Source: Achromobacter sp. MYb9 (GTDB taxonomy: Bacteria; Pseudomonadota; Gammaproteobacteria; Burkholderiales; Burkholderiaceae_B). Taken from it: DNA of 64,000 nucleotides. The position numbers and the translations under genes were made by a program. Location of the stretch: NCBI RefSeq assembly GCF_002975275.1, contig NZ_PCOQ01000020.1, forward strand, positions 59,108 through 123,107. The letters run 5' to 3'. Below, in pieces: positions 42,594-58,000 of this stretch; position 1 is the first letter of the stretch, and each line of letters opens with the position of its first letter. The notes beneath the pieces were generated by a model, which saw only the letters and a program-made list of their open reading frames with translations, made no database searches and was not told where the DNA came from.

Positions 42594-43293
42594 ACGCGTA
42601 CCCGCCGACGTCGAGGTCTGGCGCATTGCGCTGGCGGACGGCGCCGAGCCCGTCTCCACGCACGGGCTATCGGCCGATGAGGTCCTGCGCATGCGGCGTT
42701 TTCGCCAAGCCGATGACGCCCGCCGCTTTGCCGACACGCGTCGAACGCTGCGCGAACTGCTGGCGCGGCGGCTCGACGTGGACGCGCATGCGCTGGTCTT
42801 CACGCGCGGCCTGCATGGCAAGCCCGCGCTGGCTGCCGCGCAGCGCGGCGCCTGGGAATTCAGCGTGTCGCATTCTGGGCAGGCGGCCTTGGTGGCGTTG
42901 TCGAATCAGCGCGCCGTGGGCGTGGACATTGAATGGTGGCGGCCGTGCCTGGATGTGGAGGCGATTGCGCCGGTCTGCCTGACCGCGGCTGAACGTGAAC
43001 GCGTCGCGCATGCCGCGGATGCCGCCAGCTTCTATCGCCACTGGGTGGGCAAAGAAGCCGTACTCAAGGCGCTGGGGCTGGGCATCGGCCTGCACATGCA
43101 GCAACTGACCGTGACGCCCGCCGCCAGCGGCGATTACGGCTTGCAGCACTGCCTTCCCGTCGCCGACGGCGATCGTGCCATCTCTGCCTGTGCGTTGCCG
43201 GCGCCCGCCGGCTACCTGGCGGCGCTGGCCTGGCTGGACGATCAGGGCGGCAGGCCGGCGGCCGGCGGGCGCGGAGTGGGCAAGCCTTTCTGA
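42559..43293 (+). CDS. 4'-phosphopantetheinyl transferase, Sfp family
   Basis: This 244-residue enzyme of the Sfp type moves phosphopantetheine from CoA onto carrier-domain serines, needed for every thiolation domain of this NRPS. The motifs GVDIEWWRP and WVGKEAVLKALGLGIG hold the metal and CoA sites, and SVSHSGQAALVAL is the third conserved block. It overlaps the thioesterase by 35 bases; the start may be the ATG at 42559 or at 42571. A dedicated transferase in the operon supports the idea that this cluster is self-contained. Confidence 0.93.
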   Translation: MQANMQALNLPERVPADVEVWRIALADGAEPVSTHGLSADEVLRMRRFRQADDARRFADTRRTLRELLARRLDVDAHALVFTRGLHGKPALAAAQRGAWEFSVSHSGQAALVALSNQRAVGVDIEWWRPCLDVEAIAPVCLTAAERERVAHAADAASFYRHWVGKEAVLKALGLGIGLHMQQLTVTPAASGDYGLQHCLPVADGDRAISACALPAPAGYLAALAWLDDQGGRPAAGGRGVGKPF

Positions 43294-43356
43294 CGCCGCC
43301 TTTCGCACAAGGGCCGTCGGGCGCCGTGGGCGCCCAATTACTGTGGGAAAAGAGCA

Positions 43357-44373
43357 ATGGAACGATTCGAGCGTATAGCACCGGCAGGCAGCGAATTGCC
43401 CCTGCTGCTGACGCCGGCCAGCGCCGGTGAACCCGTCATGATGGCGCTGGCGCGCCTGCGGGCCCAGATCGATACGGCATTGATCACGGTGGGGGGGGTC
43501 TTGCTGCGCGGCTTCGATGTGCCGTCCGTGGATGCATTCAAAAGCTTCGCCGCGGCATTCGGCCACGACCTGCTGAGCTATGAATTTGCGTCGACGCCGC
43601 GTAGCGCCGTGTCCTCGGGCGTATACACCAGCACCGAGTATCCGGCGCATCAACACATTCCCCTGCATAACGAACAGGCCTACACACGCGACTGGCCGAT
43701 GAAGATCTGGTTCCATTGCGTCAAGGCCGCGCCACAGGGCGGCGAGACCCCGATCGCCGACAGCCGCAACATCTATCGCCGCATGCCCGCCGCCATTCGC
43801 GAACGCTTCGCGGCAGGCTTGCTGTACGTGCGCAACTACGGCGATTTCGATTTGCCCTGGCAAGACGTGTTCAACACCAATGAGCCGTCGCAGGTAGAGG
43901 CGTTCTGCCGCCAAAGCGGCATCGAATGGGAATGGCTGGACGACGGCGCCTTGCGCACGCGCCAGCTGTGCCAGGGCGTGGAACATCATCCGCTGACGGG
44001 CGAAGCGGTGTGGTTCAACCAGGCGCATCTCTTTCATGCATCGGGCTTGCAGCCCGAGGTGCGCGAGTCGCTTGAAGACATCCTGGGCGTGGAGAACCTG
44101 CCGCGCAACGTCTACTACGCCGATGGCCGGCCCATCCCCGACGAAGTCTTTGACGAGGTGCGCGCCGTGCTGGCCAACGAGACCGTCACGTTCGGTTGGC
44201 AGGATGGCGACGTCATGATGCTGGACAACATGCTGGTCGCGCATGCCCGCACCCCATTCTCCGGCCCGCGCAAGGTGGTGGTCGCGATGGCCGAACCGCA
44301 CGGCAACCGATCCGCATTCGGGTCCGAATCTGGGTCCGGCGCAAGCTCCCAGCCCCTAGACTGCCTGGCGTAG
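43357..44373 (+). CDS. Stand-alone TauD/SyrP-like Fe(II)/2-oxoglutarate dioxygenase (probable amino-acid beta-hydroxylase)
   Basis: This 338-residue non-heme iron oxygenase resembles SyrP-type hydroxylases that act on aspartyl residues bound to NRPS carrier domains. The iron ligands are seen as HNE in IPLHNEQAYTRDWP, and the distal His lies in MLVAHARTPFSGPRK with the 2-oxoglutarate-binding Arg nearby. It shares segments such as MLDNML and VWFNQAHLFH with the TauD domain fused to the first NRPS protein, so they are paralogues. It lies six bases before that NRPS gene. It may hydroxylate a second aspartate, perhaps loaded by a module outside the window, or work with the fused enzyme; this is undecided. 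Confidence 0.87.
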   Translation: MERFERIAPAGSELPLLLTPASAGEPVMMALARLRAQIDTALITVGGVLLRGFDVPSVDAFKSFAAAFGHDLLSYEFASTPRSAVSSGVYTSTEYPAHQHIPLHNEQAYTRDWPMKIWFHCVKAAPQGGETPIADSRNIYRRMPAAIRERFAAGLLYVRNYGDFDLPWQDVFNTNEPSQVEAFCRQSGIEWEWLDDGALRTRQLCQGVEHHPLTGEAVWFNQAHLFHASGLQPEVRESLEDILGVENLPRNVYYADGRPIPDEVFDEVRAVLANETVTFGWQDGDVMMLDNMLVAHARTPFSGPRKVVVAMAEPHGNRSAFGSESGSGASSQPLDCLA

Positions 44374-44379
44374 ACGTTG

Positions 44380-48821
<4,442 letters not shown>

Positions 48822-48825
<4 letters not shown>

Positions 48826-51800
48826 GCCACACCACCGATTTCGCGGCGGCGGATTTCCTGCCGCTGAGCCCCGAGCAGCGGGCATGCGTGGCCCGGTCCG
48901 GGCCAGCCCCGGCGGCGCGCCTGATGCTGGCCCGTATCGAATCCGGGCACGACGGCGTAGCGTTGCGGACGGCGTTACGCCGCGTGGTTGCCGCGCATCC
49001 GGCGCTGCGCTTGCGCTTTGCCGAGGTGCCGGGATATCGCGGCCTGCGCCAGCAGGTGGGCGACGATGCCGTCTGGACGTGGGAGATCGTGGCGGGCGTG
49101 GGCAAGGACCCGCAGCGCGCCGCGCAGGCCTGGTATGACCGCATTGCCGCCCAGCAGGACGGCCTGCACGCCGCCTGGTTCACGGGCGCCGGGCAGGGTG
49201 GCTGGCTGGCCTTGGCCGCCACGCCCCTCATCGCGGATGAGGGGTCGATGCTGCAACTGCTGAACGACGTGGCGCGGGTGATGGATAGCGCCTCGAAGCC
49301 AAGTCCAACTTCACCCTCCGATTCCGATACCGGCGAGGCTGCAGCGTTCGATTACACCCACTATGTGCTGTGGCGCCAGGAGCTGGCGGCCGATCCGGAT
49401 GCCGACGCGGGGCGCGCGTATTGGCGCGACCATGGCGAGGCGTCCGGCTTGCAGGTGCCTCGGCTGTCCTATCGTGCGGCGGGCGCGGCGCAGGATAACG
49501 CCGGCATCGCCGTGTGCGCCGCGAACGCCTCGGCCGCGCGTGGCGTGACGGCACTGGCGCAACGCCTGGAGCTGCCTGTTGAAACCTTGTTGCACGCTGC
49601 GTGGCTGGCGTTGCTGGGCCGTTTGACGGGCAGCTATCGTCACATAACCGGCTGGCGGCACGACTGCCGCGCCGATTACGACATGCTGGCCGGCGCGGTC
49701 GGTGCCTACGAAAAAGTGTTGCCGTTGGAGGTCGACTGGCAGCCGGACGACACGTTTGAGCACTGCGCGCGGCAGCTTGCCCAGCGCCGCCAAGCCCATA
49801 TCGGCGCGCAGGAACATTACGCCCTTGCCGCCGATGGCGGCTCCCGGCATCACGAGGTCGGGTTCGTCGCCATGCCGCAGGGCCTGCCAGGCGCTCACGT
49901 GGCGGCCGTGCGTTGGGAAACCCGCGCCGGGATGGCGGATTTTGAGCTGGCCCTGCACGTTGTACTGACACCGGCAGCCGACCAGGTCGCGCATTTGCAG
50001 TTCGTCTACGCGCCGCAGCGCTATGGCGCAGCCGCCGTGCAGGGCTTGCTGGCGCAGTACCTGGATGTGCTCTCGCAAGCGGCAAGCGCGCCGGAAACGC
50101 CCTTGTCCAAGCTCTTGCCGCCCGCCGCGCCCGATACCGCGCAATATGCCGGAGAAACCTGGGATGCCGGCGCGCAATCGCTACTGGCGCACGTGCTGGC
50201 GTGGGCCGCGCGCACCCCGTCAGCGCCGGCCATCGTGGACGACGGCGAAACACTGGATTACGCGGCGCTGGCGGTTCGGGTGGACCAGGCGGCGCGCGTC
50301 CTGGCAGGGCAGGGCGTGGCGGCAGGCGCCGTCGTCGCGTTGCGTCTGCCGCGCGGCGCTGACCTGATCATTGCACTGCTGGCGGCATGGCGTTGCGGCG
50401 CGGCGTATCTGCCGCTGGACCCGCAGTGGCCTGTCGCGCGGTGCGCGGCGCTGATGCAGGATGCGTCGGCCGTGTGCGTGGTGCAGCGTGCGCAGGACGC
50501 GCCGCTGTTTGACGGCGTGGCGCAAGTGACGCTGGGCGCGGGCATGTCAGACGCCACGCTGCCCACAATGAACGACGCGGCGCTGCTGCGCCAACCCGCC
50601 TATGTGCTGTATACGTCGGGCTCCACGGGCGCGCCCAAGGGCGTGGCGGTGGGGCAGCGCGCCTTGCTGAACTATGTCGTGGGGGCTACGCATGCCATGG
50701 CGCTGGCCCAGGCGCGCCGCTGGGCGCTGACGGCCACCGTGGCGGCTGATCTGGGCAACACGGCGCTGTTAGGCGCGTTGTTCAACGGCGCCGCGCTGGT
50801 GATCGCCAGCGACACGGCGATGCAAGACGCGCAGTCCTTCGCGCGATTCCTTGGCGAACAACGCATTGATGCCATCAAGATGGTGCCGTCGCATCTGGCT
50901 GCGCTGCTCGATTGCGATGCCGCCGTCGCGCCGCGTACGGTGGTGCTGGGTGGCGAGGCGACCTCCGCCGCGCTGGTGCAGCGCCTATTCAAGCTGACGC
51001 CCGGCTGCCGCTTGTTCAACCACTACGGCCCCACGGAAAGCACGGTCGGCGTCATGGTTCATGCAGTCACGGATGCTGCGGATGCCGACGCGGGCGGTGT
51101 GCTGCCGTTGACGCGCGTGCTGCCCAACTGCCGCATCCGCTTGCTGGACACAGACCTGACCGCCACGGCGCAAGGGGCGCTGGGCCAGCTGTACATCGGC
51201 GGCGCGCAGTTGGCCGACGGTTACCTGCGTGCGTCCGGCGACGATGCATTCATCGACGATCCCTACTTGCCCGGGCAACGTCTTTATCGCAGCGGCGACC
51301 TGGCGTACGCGCTGCCGGACGGCGGACTCCGTTTGGCCGGACGCGCCGACCATCAGGTGAAGATCCGGGGTTTTCGCATCGAGCCGGCCGAGATCGAAGC
51401 GGCGCTGCTGAGCCTGCCCGGCGTGCAACAGGCCGCGGTATTGGCCATGCCCGGCGCGGCAGGCGTCGAACTGACAGCGTGCGTGACCATGGACGATGCG
51501 CATCAGTCCCAAACCGACACCGACCTGCGCGCGGCGCTGGCCCAGCTTCTGCCCGCACCGATGCTGCCCGCGCGCATCCAGTGTCTGCCCGATCTGCCAC
51601 GGTTGCCCAACGGCAAGGTAGACCGCCACGCGCTGCAAGCGCGGGTCGTCACGGCGCTTGATGCGGACTCGGCCGAACCGGTTGCGCCTCGCGACGCGTT
51701 GGAGGCCGTACTGGCGGGGTGCGTCGGCGTCTTGCTGGAGCGCGACCGCGTGGGCGTGCATGACGACTTCTTCTCGCTGGGTGGCCATTCATTGCTGGTC

Positions 51801-52019
51801 ATCAAGCTGGTCACGCGGCTGCGCAAGCAATTGCGCGTCGAGGCAGCGCCGGGCCTGGTGTTCGACCATCCCACCGTGGCGCGCCTGGCCACGGCATTAC
51901 GCCAGCAAGCCGAGGACCCCGCGCAACTGGACCAGATCGCGCAGCTGCGCGTCCAGCTGAACAACTTGTCGCCCGAAGAGCGCGCCGCCCTGGCCGCCCA
52001 AGTGACGGAGCCCGCATGA
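48822..52019 (+). CDS. NRPS protein: interface domain, Asp adenylation, carrier (I-A-T)
   Basis: This 1065-residue protein starts with a condensation-like domain (about 1-430) whose active motif is lost: the HHxxxDG position reads ATPLIADEG, with Thr134 and Pro135 in place of the histidines. It resembles the interface domains described next to siderophore beta-hydroxylases, which dock the hydroxylase instead of forming bonds. The adenylation domain (about 445-940, core YTSGSTGAPKGVAV) has the by-eye pocket code DLTKVGHVGK, the aspartate code. The carrier has Ser990 in FFSLGGHSL. The ATG overlaps the previous stop (ATGA). With the TauD domain of the preceding protein it would yield carrier-bound beta-hydroxyaspartate. 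Confidence 0.92.
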
Positions 52020-55000
52020 GCGATACCCAGCAAGCCCTGTTGCGAGCGTTGCTCGCCGAAGACGACAACGACGATGACGCCACGCTGGACGCATCGGCGA
52101 TACCGGTGAGCGACACGCGGCACGACGCGCCCCTGTCGTACTCGCAGCAGCAGCTGTGGTTTCTGCAAAAGCTGGACCCTGCCTCTACCGCGTACAACCT
52201 TCCGCGCGCCTTGCGCATCCGGGGCAAGCTGGACGTCTCTGCATTGCGTGCCGCCTTCGCCGCGCTGGCTCGTCGCCATGCGGTCTTGCGCAGCACCTTT
52301 CATGAACAGGATGGCGAGCCGCGCCAGCGCGTGAACGCCGTGCATGCGTTCACGCTGGACGAGGTGGACCTGAGCGCGCTGGCGCCTGAGGCGCGCGAGG
52401 CCGCGCTGCAAACCCACAGCGCGCGCATCGCAACCCATGTCTTCGACCTGACCCGAGCGCCCGCGTTGATCGCGTGCGTGATCAAGTTGGAACGCGACGA
52501 TCACGTGTTGGCGTGGAGCCTGCATCACATCGTTTCGGATGCGTGGTCGAACCCCATCTTCATGCGGGATCTGGCGCAAGCCTATGAAGACATCACCACA
52601 TCCGGCGCTGCGGTCGCCAACGAACCGCCGCGGCGTTACAGCGACTTTGCCGCCTGGCAGCGCGGGCACGCGCAGGCCGGGGGGTATGCGGCGCACGTTG
52701 CGCACTGGAATGCGCATCTGGGTGACGACTTGCAAGACCTGGCCTTGCCCACGGACCATCCGCGTCCCGCCGTACTGGGCGCCGAGGGCGCTTCGCGGTA
52801 CGTCGAAGTGCCTGCGGCGCTGGTTGAAGGGCTGCGCGCATTTTGCCGCGCGTCGCAATGCACGCCGTTCGTAGCGCTGTTCACGGCGTGGCAACTGTTG
52901 CTGGGGCGGCTCAGCGGGCAGACCGGCTTTGCCGTGGGCGTGCCTAGCGCCAACCGCAATCGCCCGGAGCTTCAGGAGCTGCTGGGTTTCTTCGTTACGA
53001 CGCAGGTGTTTCGCGTGGATGCGCCGGCATCGGCCAGCCTGCGCCAGGTATGCCTGGCCGTGCGCGCCGACGCGCGCGCCGCCATGAACTATGCCGACCT
53101 GCCGTTGGAACTGTTGCTGGAAAGCCGGGAGGTCGTGCGTGACCCGGCGCGCAGCCCGTTGTTCCAGGTGCTGTTCGGCCTTCAGGTCGGCAGCGCCGGT
53201 CCGGGGCTGTCCTTGCCGGGCGTTCAGGTAGAGCGCTTGCCCGTGCCCGAACGCAGCGCCAAGTTCGAATGGTCGCTGGACCTGCTGTGGGATGACGCCG
53301 CCGGGCCGGCCCCAGCATTGCACGGCAGGCTGGAGTTCAACACGGCGCTGTATGGCGAGGACACCGCGGCGCGGATGTGGCGGCGCTATCTGTGCGTGTT
53401 AGAGGCGCTGGTGACGCAGCCGGACAGCCGTGTGGCGGCTCTGGACGTGATCTTGCCGGAGGAGCGCGAGCAAGTGCAGGCCTGGAGCCGCAACGCCGCG
53501 CAACACGTTGAGTGCGCGCCGGTGCATCGCTTGTTTGAACAGCAGGCCCGCGCCACGCCCGACGCCATTGCGCTGGTGTGCGGCGACGACACGCTCAGCT
53601 ATGCCGACTTGAACGCCCGCGCCAATCGCCGCGCGCATGACTTGATCGCGCGGGGCGCAGGCCCTGACGCGCTGGTCGCCATCGCCGTGCAGCGCTCGGT
53701 AGACATGGTGGTGGGGCTGCTGGCCATCCAGAAGGCTGGTGCGGCCTATGTGCCGCTGGATCTGGACTACCCGGTCGAGCGGCTGGCCTACATGTTGCGG
53801 GACAGCGGCGCGGTGCTGCTGCTTTGCGCGCAAGATCTGCCCGATGGCTTGGTGTCGTCCGATGGGCCTGCCATTGTCGATCTGCGTGACGCCCCGCCCA
53901 GCGACGCCGTGCACAACCCGGACGTGACGCTGCACGGGGAAAACCTGGCTTACGTCATCTATACCTCTGGCTCCACCGGCCGCCCCAAGGGCGCCGCGAA
54001 TCGGCATGCCGCCTTGACGAACCGCGTGGCATGGATGCAGCAGGCGTACGGGCTGGGGGCCGACGACGTCGTGTTGCAGAAGACGCCGTTCGGCTTTGAT
54101 GTGTCGGTCTGGGAATTTTTCTGGCCCCTGATGACCGGCGCGCGGCTGGTCATGGCGCAACCCGGCGATCACCGCGACCCCGAGCGCCTGGTGGCGCTGA
54201 TTCACCGCCATGCTGTTACAACCGTGCACTTCGTGCCGTCGATGCTTGCCGCCTTCATGGCGTACGAATCGGCCGCACGCTGCGCATCGCTGCGCCGTAT
54301 TCTGTGCAGCGGCGAAGCCTTGCCTGCCGAGGTGCGCGACGACGTGCTGCAACGCATGCCGTGGGCCGAACTGCACAATCTGTACGGCCCGACCGAGGCC
54401 GCGATCGACGTAACGGCATCGCGCTGCGCGACGGAAGATGGCACGCGCGTGCCCATCGGCGCGCCCATCTCGGCCACCCAGGCATGGGTGCTGGACGCCG
54501 ACCTGAACCTGAGCCCGCCCGGCGCTGTCGGCGAACTGTACTTGGGGGGCATGGGCCTTGCGCGCGGTTATGTGCGCCGCCCGGGCATGACGGCGGACCG
54601 ATTCGTGGCGGACCCTTATGCGTCCGAGCCGGGCGCCCGGCTGTACCGCACTGGCGATCTGGCCTCATGGCGCGCCGATGGGCAGTTGCTGTATCAGGGG
54701 CGCGCGGACCACCAGGTCAAGATTCGCGGCTTTCGGGTCGAGCTGGGCGAAGTGCAGACTCGCCTGGCAGCGCAGCCTGGTGTGGCGGCAGCGGTGGCGG
54801 TGGCGCACGAGACCGCCAGCGGCACGAAGCTTGTGGCGTATGTGTCGCCACGGGACGCCGCGCAGCAACCCGACCCCGTCATGCTACGCGCGGCCCTGGC
54901 GGCCGAACTGCCTGACTACATGGTGCCCGCCGTCATCGTGGTGTTGGCGGCGTTGCCGCTTAGCGCCAACGGCAAGATCGATCGCAAGGCGCTGCCCGCG

Positions 55001-58000
55001 GCGGATTTCCAGCGCGATAGCGTGTTCGAGACGCCGGTCGGCGACACCGAACACTTGCTGGCCGGCATCTGGCGGGCCGTGCTGGCGGTGCCGCGCATCG
55101 GCCGGCACGACAACTTCTTCGAACTGGGCGGGGACTCGATCCTGACCCTGAAGATCGTGGCGGCCGCGCGCAAGCAGGGCGTGAAGATCGCGCCGCGCGA
55201 CGTAATGGAGCGGCAGACGATCGCGGCGCTGGCCTTGTCGGCATCGGCGATGCGTCCCGAGACGGCAACGGGTCCGGCCCGTGGCGCGGCCTTGTTGTCG
55301 CCAGTGCAGCAGGCTTTCTTTGATCTGTCCGTGCCCCATCGCAGCCATTGGAACCAGTCGGTGGTGCTGCGTCCCAATGGAGAGGTCGACGTGGCCGCGC
55401 TGCAACGCGCCATGGACGCGGTATTGGCGCACCACGATGCGTTCCGGCTGCGCTATCGGCAGGACGCGCAGGCGGGCTGGGTGCAGGAGTACGACACCGA
55501 CGCCGTGGCGCCGCGCTTGGCCTTGACGCCATCCGGGGATGACACCGACGCCCCATTCGCGGGCCTGGCGGACGCCTTGCAACGCAGCCTCAGTGTGGAA
55601 TCCGGGCCCGTGACTGCCGCGGCGTGGGTCGAGCCGAACGGGGGCCGCCCTGACGTGGGCCGCCCTGACGCGGGCCGCCCAGGACGGCTGTTGTGGGTGG
55701 CGCACCACTTGGTCGTGGACGCGGTCTCTTGGCGCGTCCTGCTGGAAGACCTGGAAGCCGCTTATGACCAGGCGCGCCGTGGCGCGCCGCTGACTTTGCC
55801 ATCGGCCACGACGTCTTTTGCCGACTGGACGCAGGCGCTTGCGCGCTATGGTGCGTTGCCCGCCACGCAGGCCCAATTACCGGAATGGCTGGCGATCTGC
55901 GGCGAGCAGGACGCGCCGCTACCCGTGGCGCGGCCCAATGGCGCCAACCGCGTGTCGGACCAGCGCAGCGTGGCGGCGCAGTTGGACCCGGCGGCATCCT
56001 CGCGCTTGTTGTCCGGCGGTGCGCGGGCGTATCGGGCGCAGGCTTCCGAGCTTTTGCTGACGGCCGTGGCGCGCGTCCTGTGCGCCTGGACAGGCCACGA
56101 AAGCGTGTTGCTGGAGCTTGAGGGACACGGCCGCGAAGAGGACGCGACGGGCGTGGATGCGAGCCGAGTCGTCGGCTGGTTTACGTCCCTGTTCCCGTTG
56201 CGGGTGCGCCCGGGCGCGGCAGATCTTGGCAGCGCCTTGGCGGCGATTAAAGAGCAGTTGCGGGCGGTGCCCGACAAAGGCTTGGGCTATGGCGTGCTGC
56301 GCACGATGACGGCCGCCGGCCGCGTGTTGGCCAACCATCCGTATCCCCGCATCACCTTCAATTATCTGGGCCGGACCGACGCCGCCGCGCGTACCTGGAC
56401 GTGGGCCGACGAGCCAGCTGGCGTTGAACGCGATCCCGACAGCGAGCGTCGCAGCGTGCTGGACATCGGCGTTGCGTTACGCGACGGCGCGTTGCGTTTT
56501 ACGTGGTCGTACAGCGCCGCCATGCAGGACGAAAGCGAGGTCCGCGCGTTGGCTGACGCTTGCGTGGCCGAGCTTGCCCGTCTGGCGGACGTGGTCGACG
56601 CGCCGGGGGTCGGTGGCGTGACGCCATCCGATTTTCCGCTGGCGGCCTTGTCCCAGACGCAGTTGAACCGCCTGGCGCCGAACCCGCGCGAGGTGGCCGA
56701 CATCTATCCCCCGACGCCCATGCAACAGGGGCTGTTGCTGCACACGCTGATGAACCCCGGCTCCGGCATGTACTTGATGCAGGACCGCTACCGCTTTGAC
56801 CGGCACCTGAATCTGGACGCGGCGCGCCGGGCGTGGGACCTGATGGCGCAACGGCATGAAGCGCTGCGCGCGGGCTTCGCCTGGCAGGCGGGCGAGACCC
56901 CCGTGCAAGTCATCCGTCGCGAGGTCGACGCGCCCGTCCAGGTGTTTGACTGGCGCGAGCTGCCCGTGGAGGCGGCGCTGGCCCAGCTAGACCACCTGTT
57001 GCAAGACGAGCTGGCGGCGGGCTTTGATATGGGCGCCGCGCCCCTGTGGCGCGTCAGGCTGGCGCGGCTGGCCGACGGCGACCGGATGGTGCTGAGCTAT
57101 CACCACATCCTGATGGATGCCTGGTGCCGGTCCTTGTTGCTGGCGGATTTCTTTTCCGCCTACGACGCCTATGCACAGGGGCAGGCCCCGCAGTTGGCGC
57201 AGCCGGTGCCGTACCGCGACTTCATCGCATGGCTGGGGCGGCAAGACATGGCGGCCGCGCGGGCGTACTGGCGCGACACGCTGCGTGGTTTTGGCACGGT
57301 CACGCCCTTGCCGCTGGCGGGCCGTGGCGCGCCCACGCCGGGCCAGTCACGAACCGCCGACGCCGTGGTGTCACTGACCCCGGCCGAGACGACGGCGCTT
57401 CAGCGCGCGGCGCAGCAGCAACAGTTGACGGTGAACACCTATGCGCAGGGCGCGTGGGCGTTGTGGCTCGCCCGCGTGGCCGGTTTGCAGGATGTGCTCT
57501 ACGGCGTGACGGTCGCCGGCCGGCCCACAGACCTGAATGGCGTACAGGACACCATCGGCCTGTTCATCAATACCTTGCCGTTACGCGTCGACGTGCCGGG
57601 GCCGGACAGCCCGATCAGCGTGGCGCAGTGGCTGCGCACCGTGCAGGCCGGCAATGCCGCGCTGCGCGAACACGAACACCTGTCTCTGGCCGAGATCCAG
57701 GCGCTGGCCGATGTGCCGCGTGGCACCACGCTGTTCGATACCTTGTTCGTCTTTGAAAACGCGCCGGTTGACGGCGCATTGCTGGCGCGTGCGCAAGCGA
57801 TCGGCGCGCGTGCCGACGGCGCCCGCACGCACACCAACTATCCGCTTACGGTCGTGGTCAAGCCCGGCGAACAGCTGGTGCTGCAACTGACTTATGACGC
57901 TGACCAGTTCGACGAGGAGTCGGTCCTGCGGGTGCTGGACGGCCTGCGCCACGTGCTTGGGCAATTGGCCGGCCGGCCGGCCTCGCCGTTGGCGCAGATC

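Noticed and set aside
44377..44379. TTG start for the FAAL protein
   Set aside because: An ATG follows directly at 44380 and is the more likely start.
51503..53323. Minus-strand open frame of 606 codons over the NRPS junction
   Set aside because: Antisense to the Asp and Ser modules, with composition bias and no family pattern.
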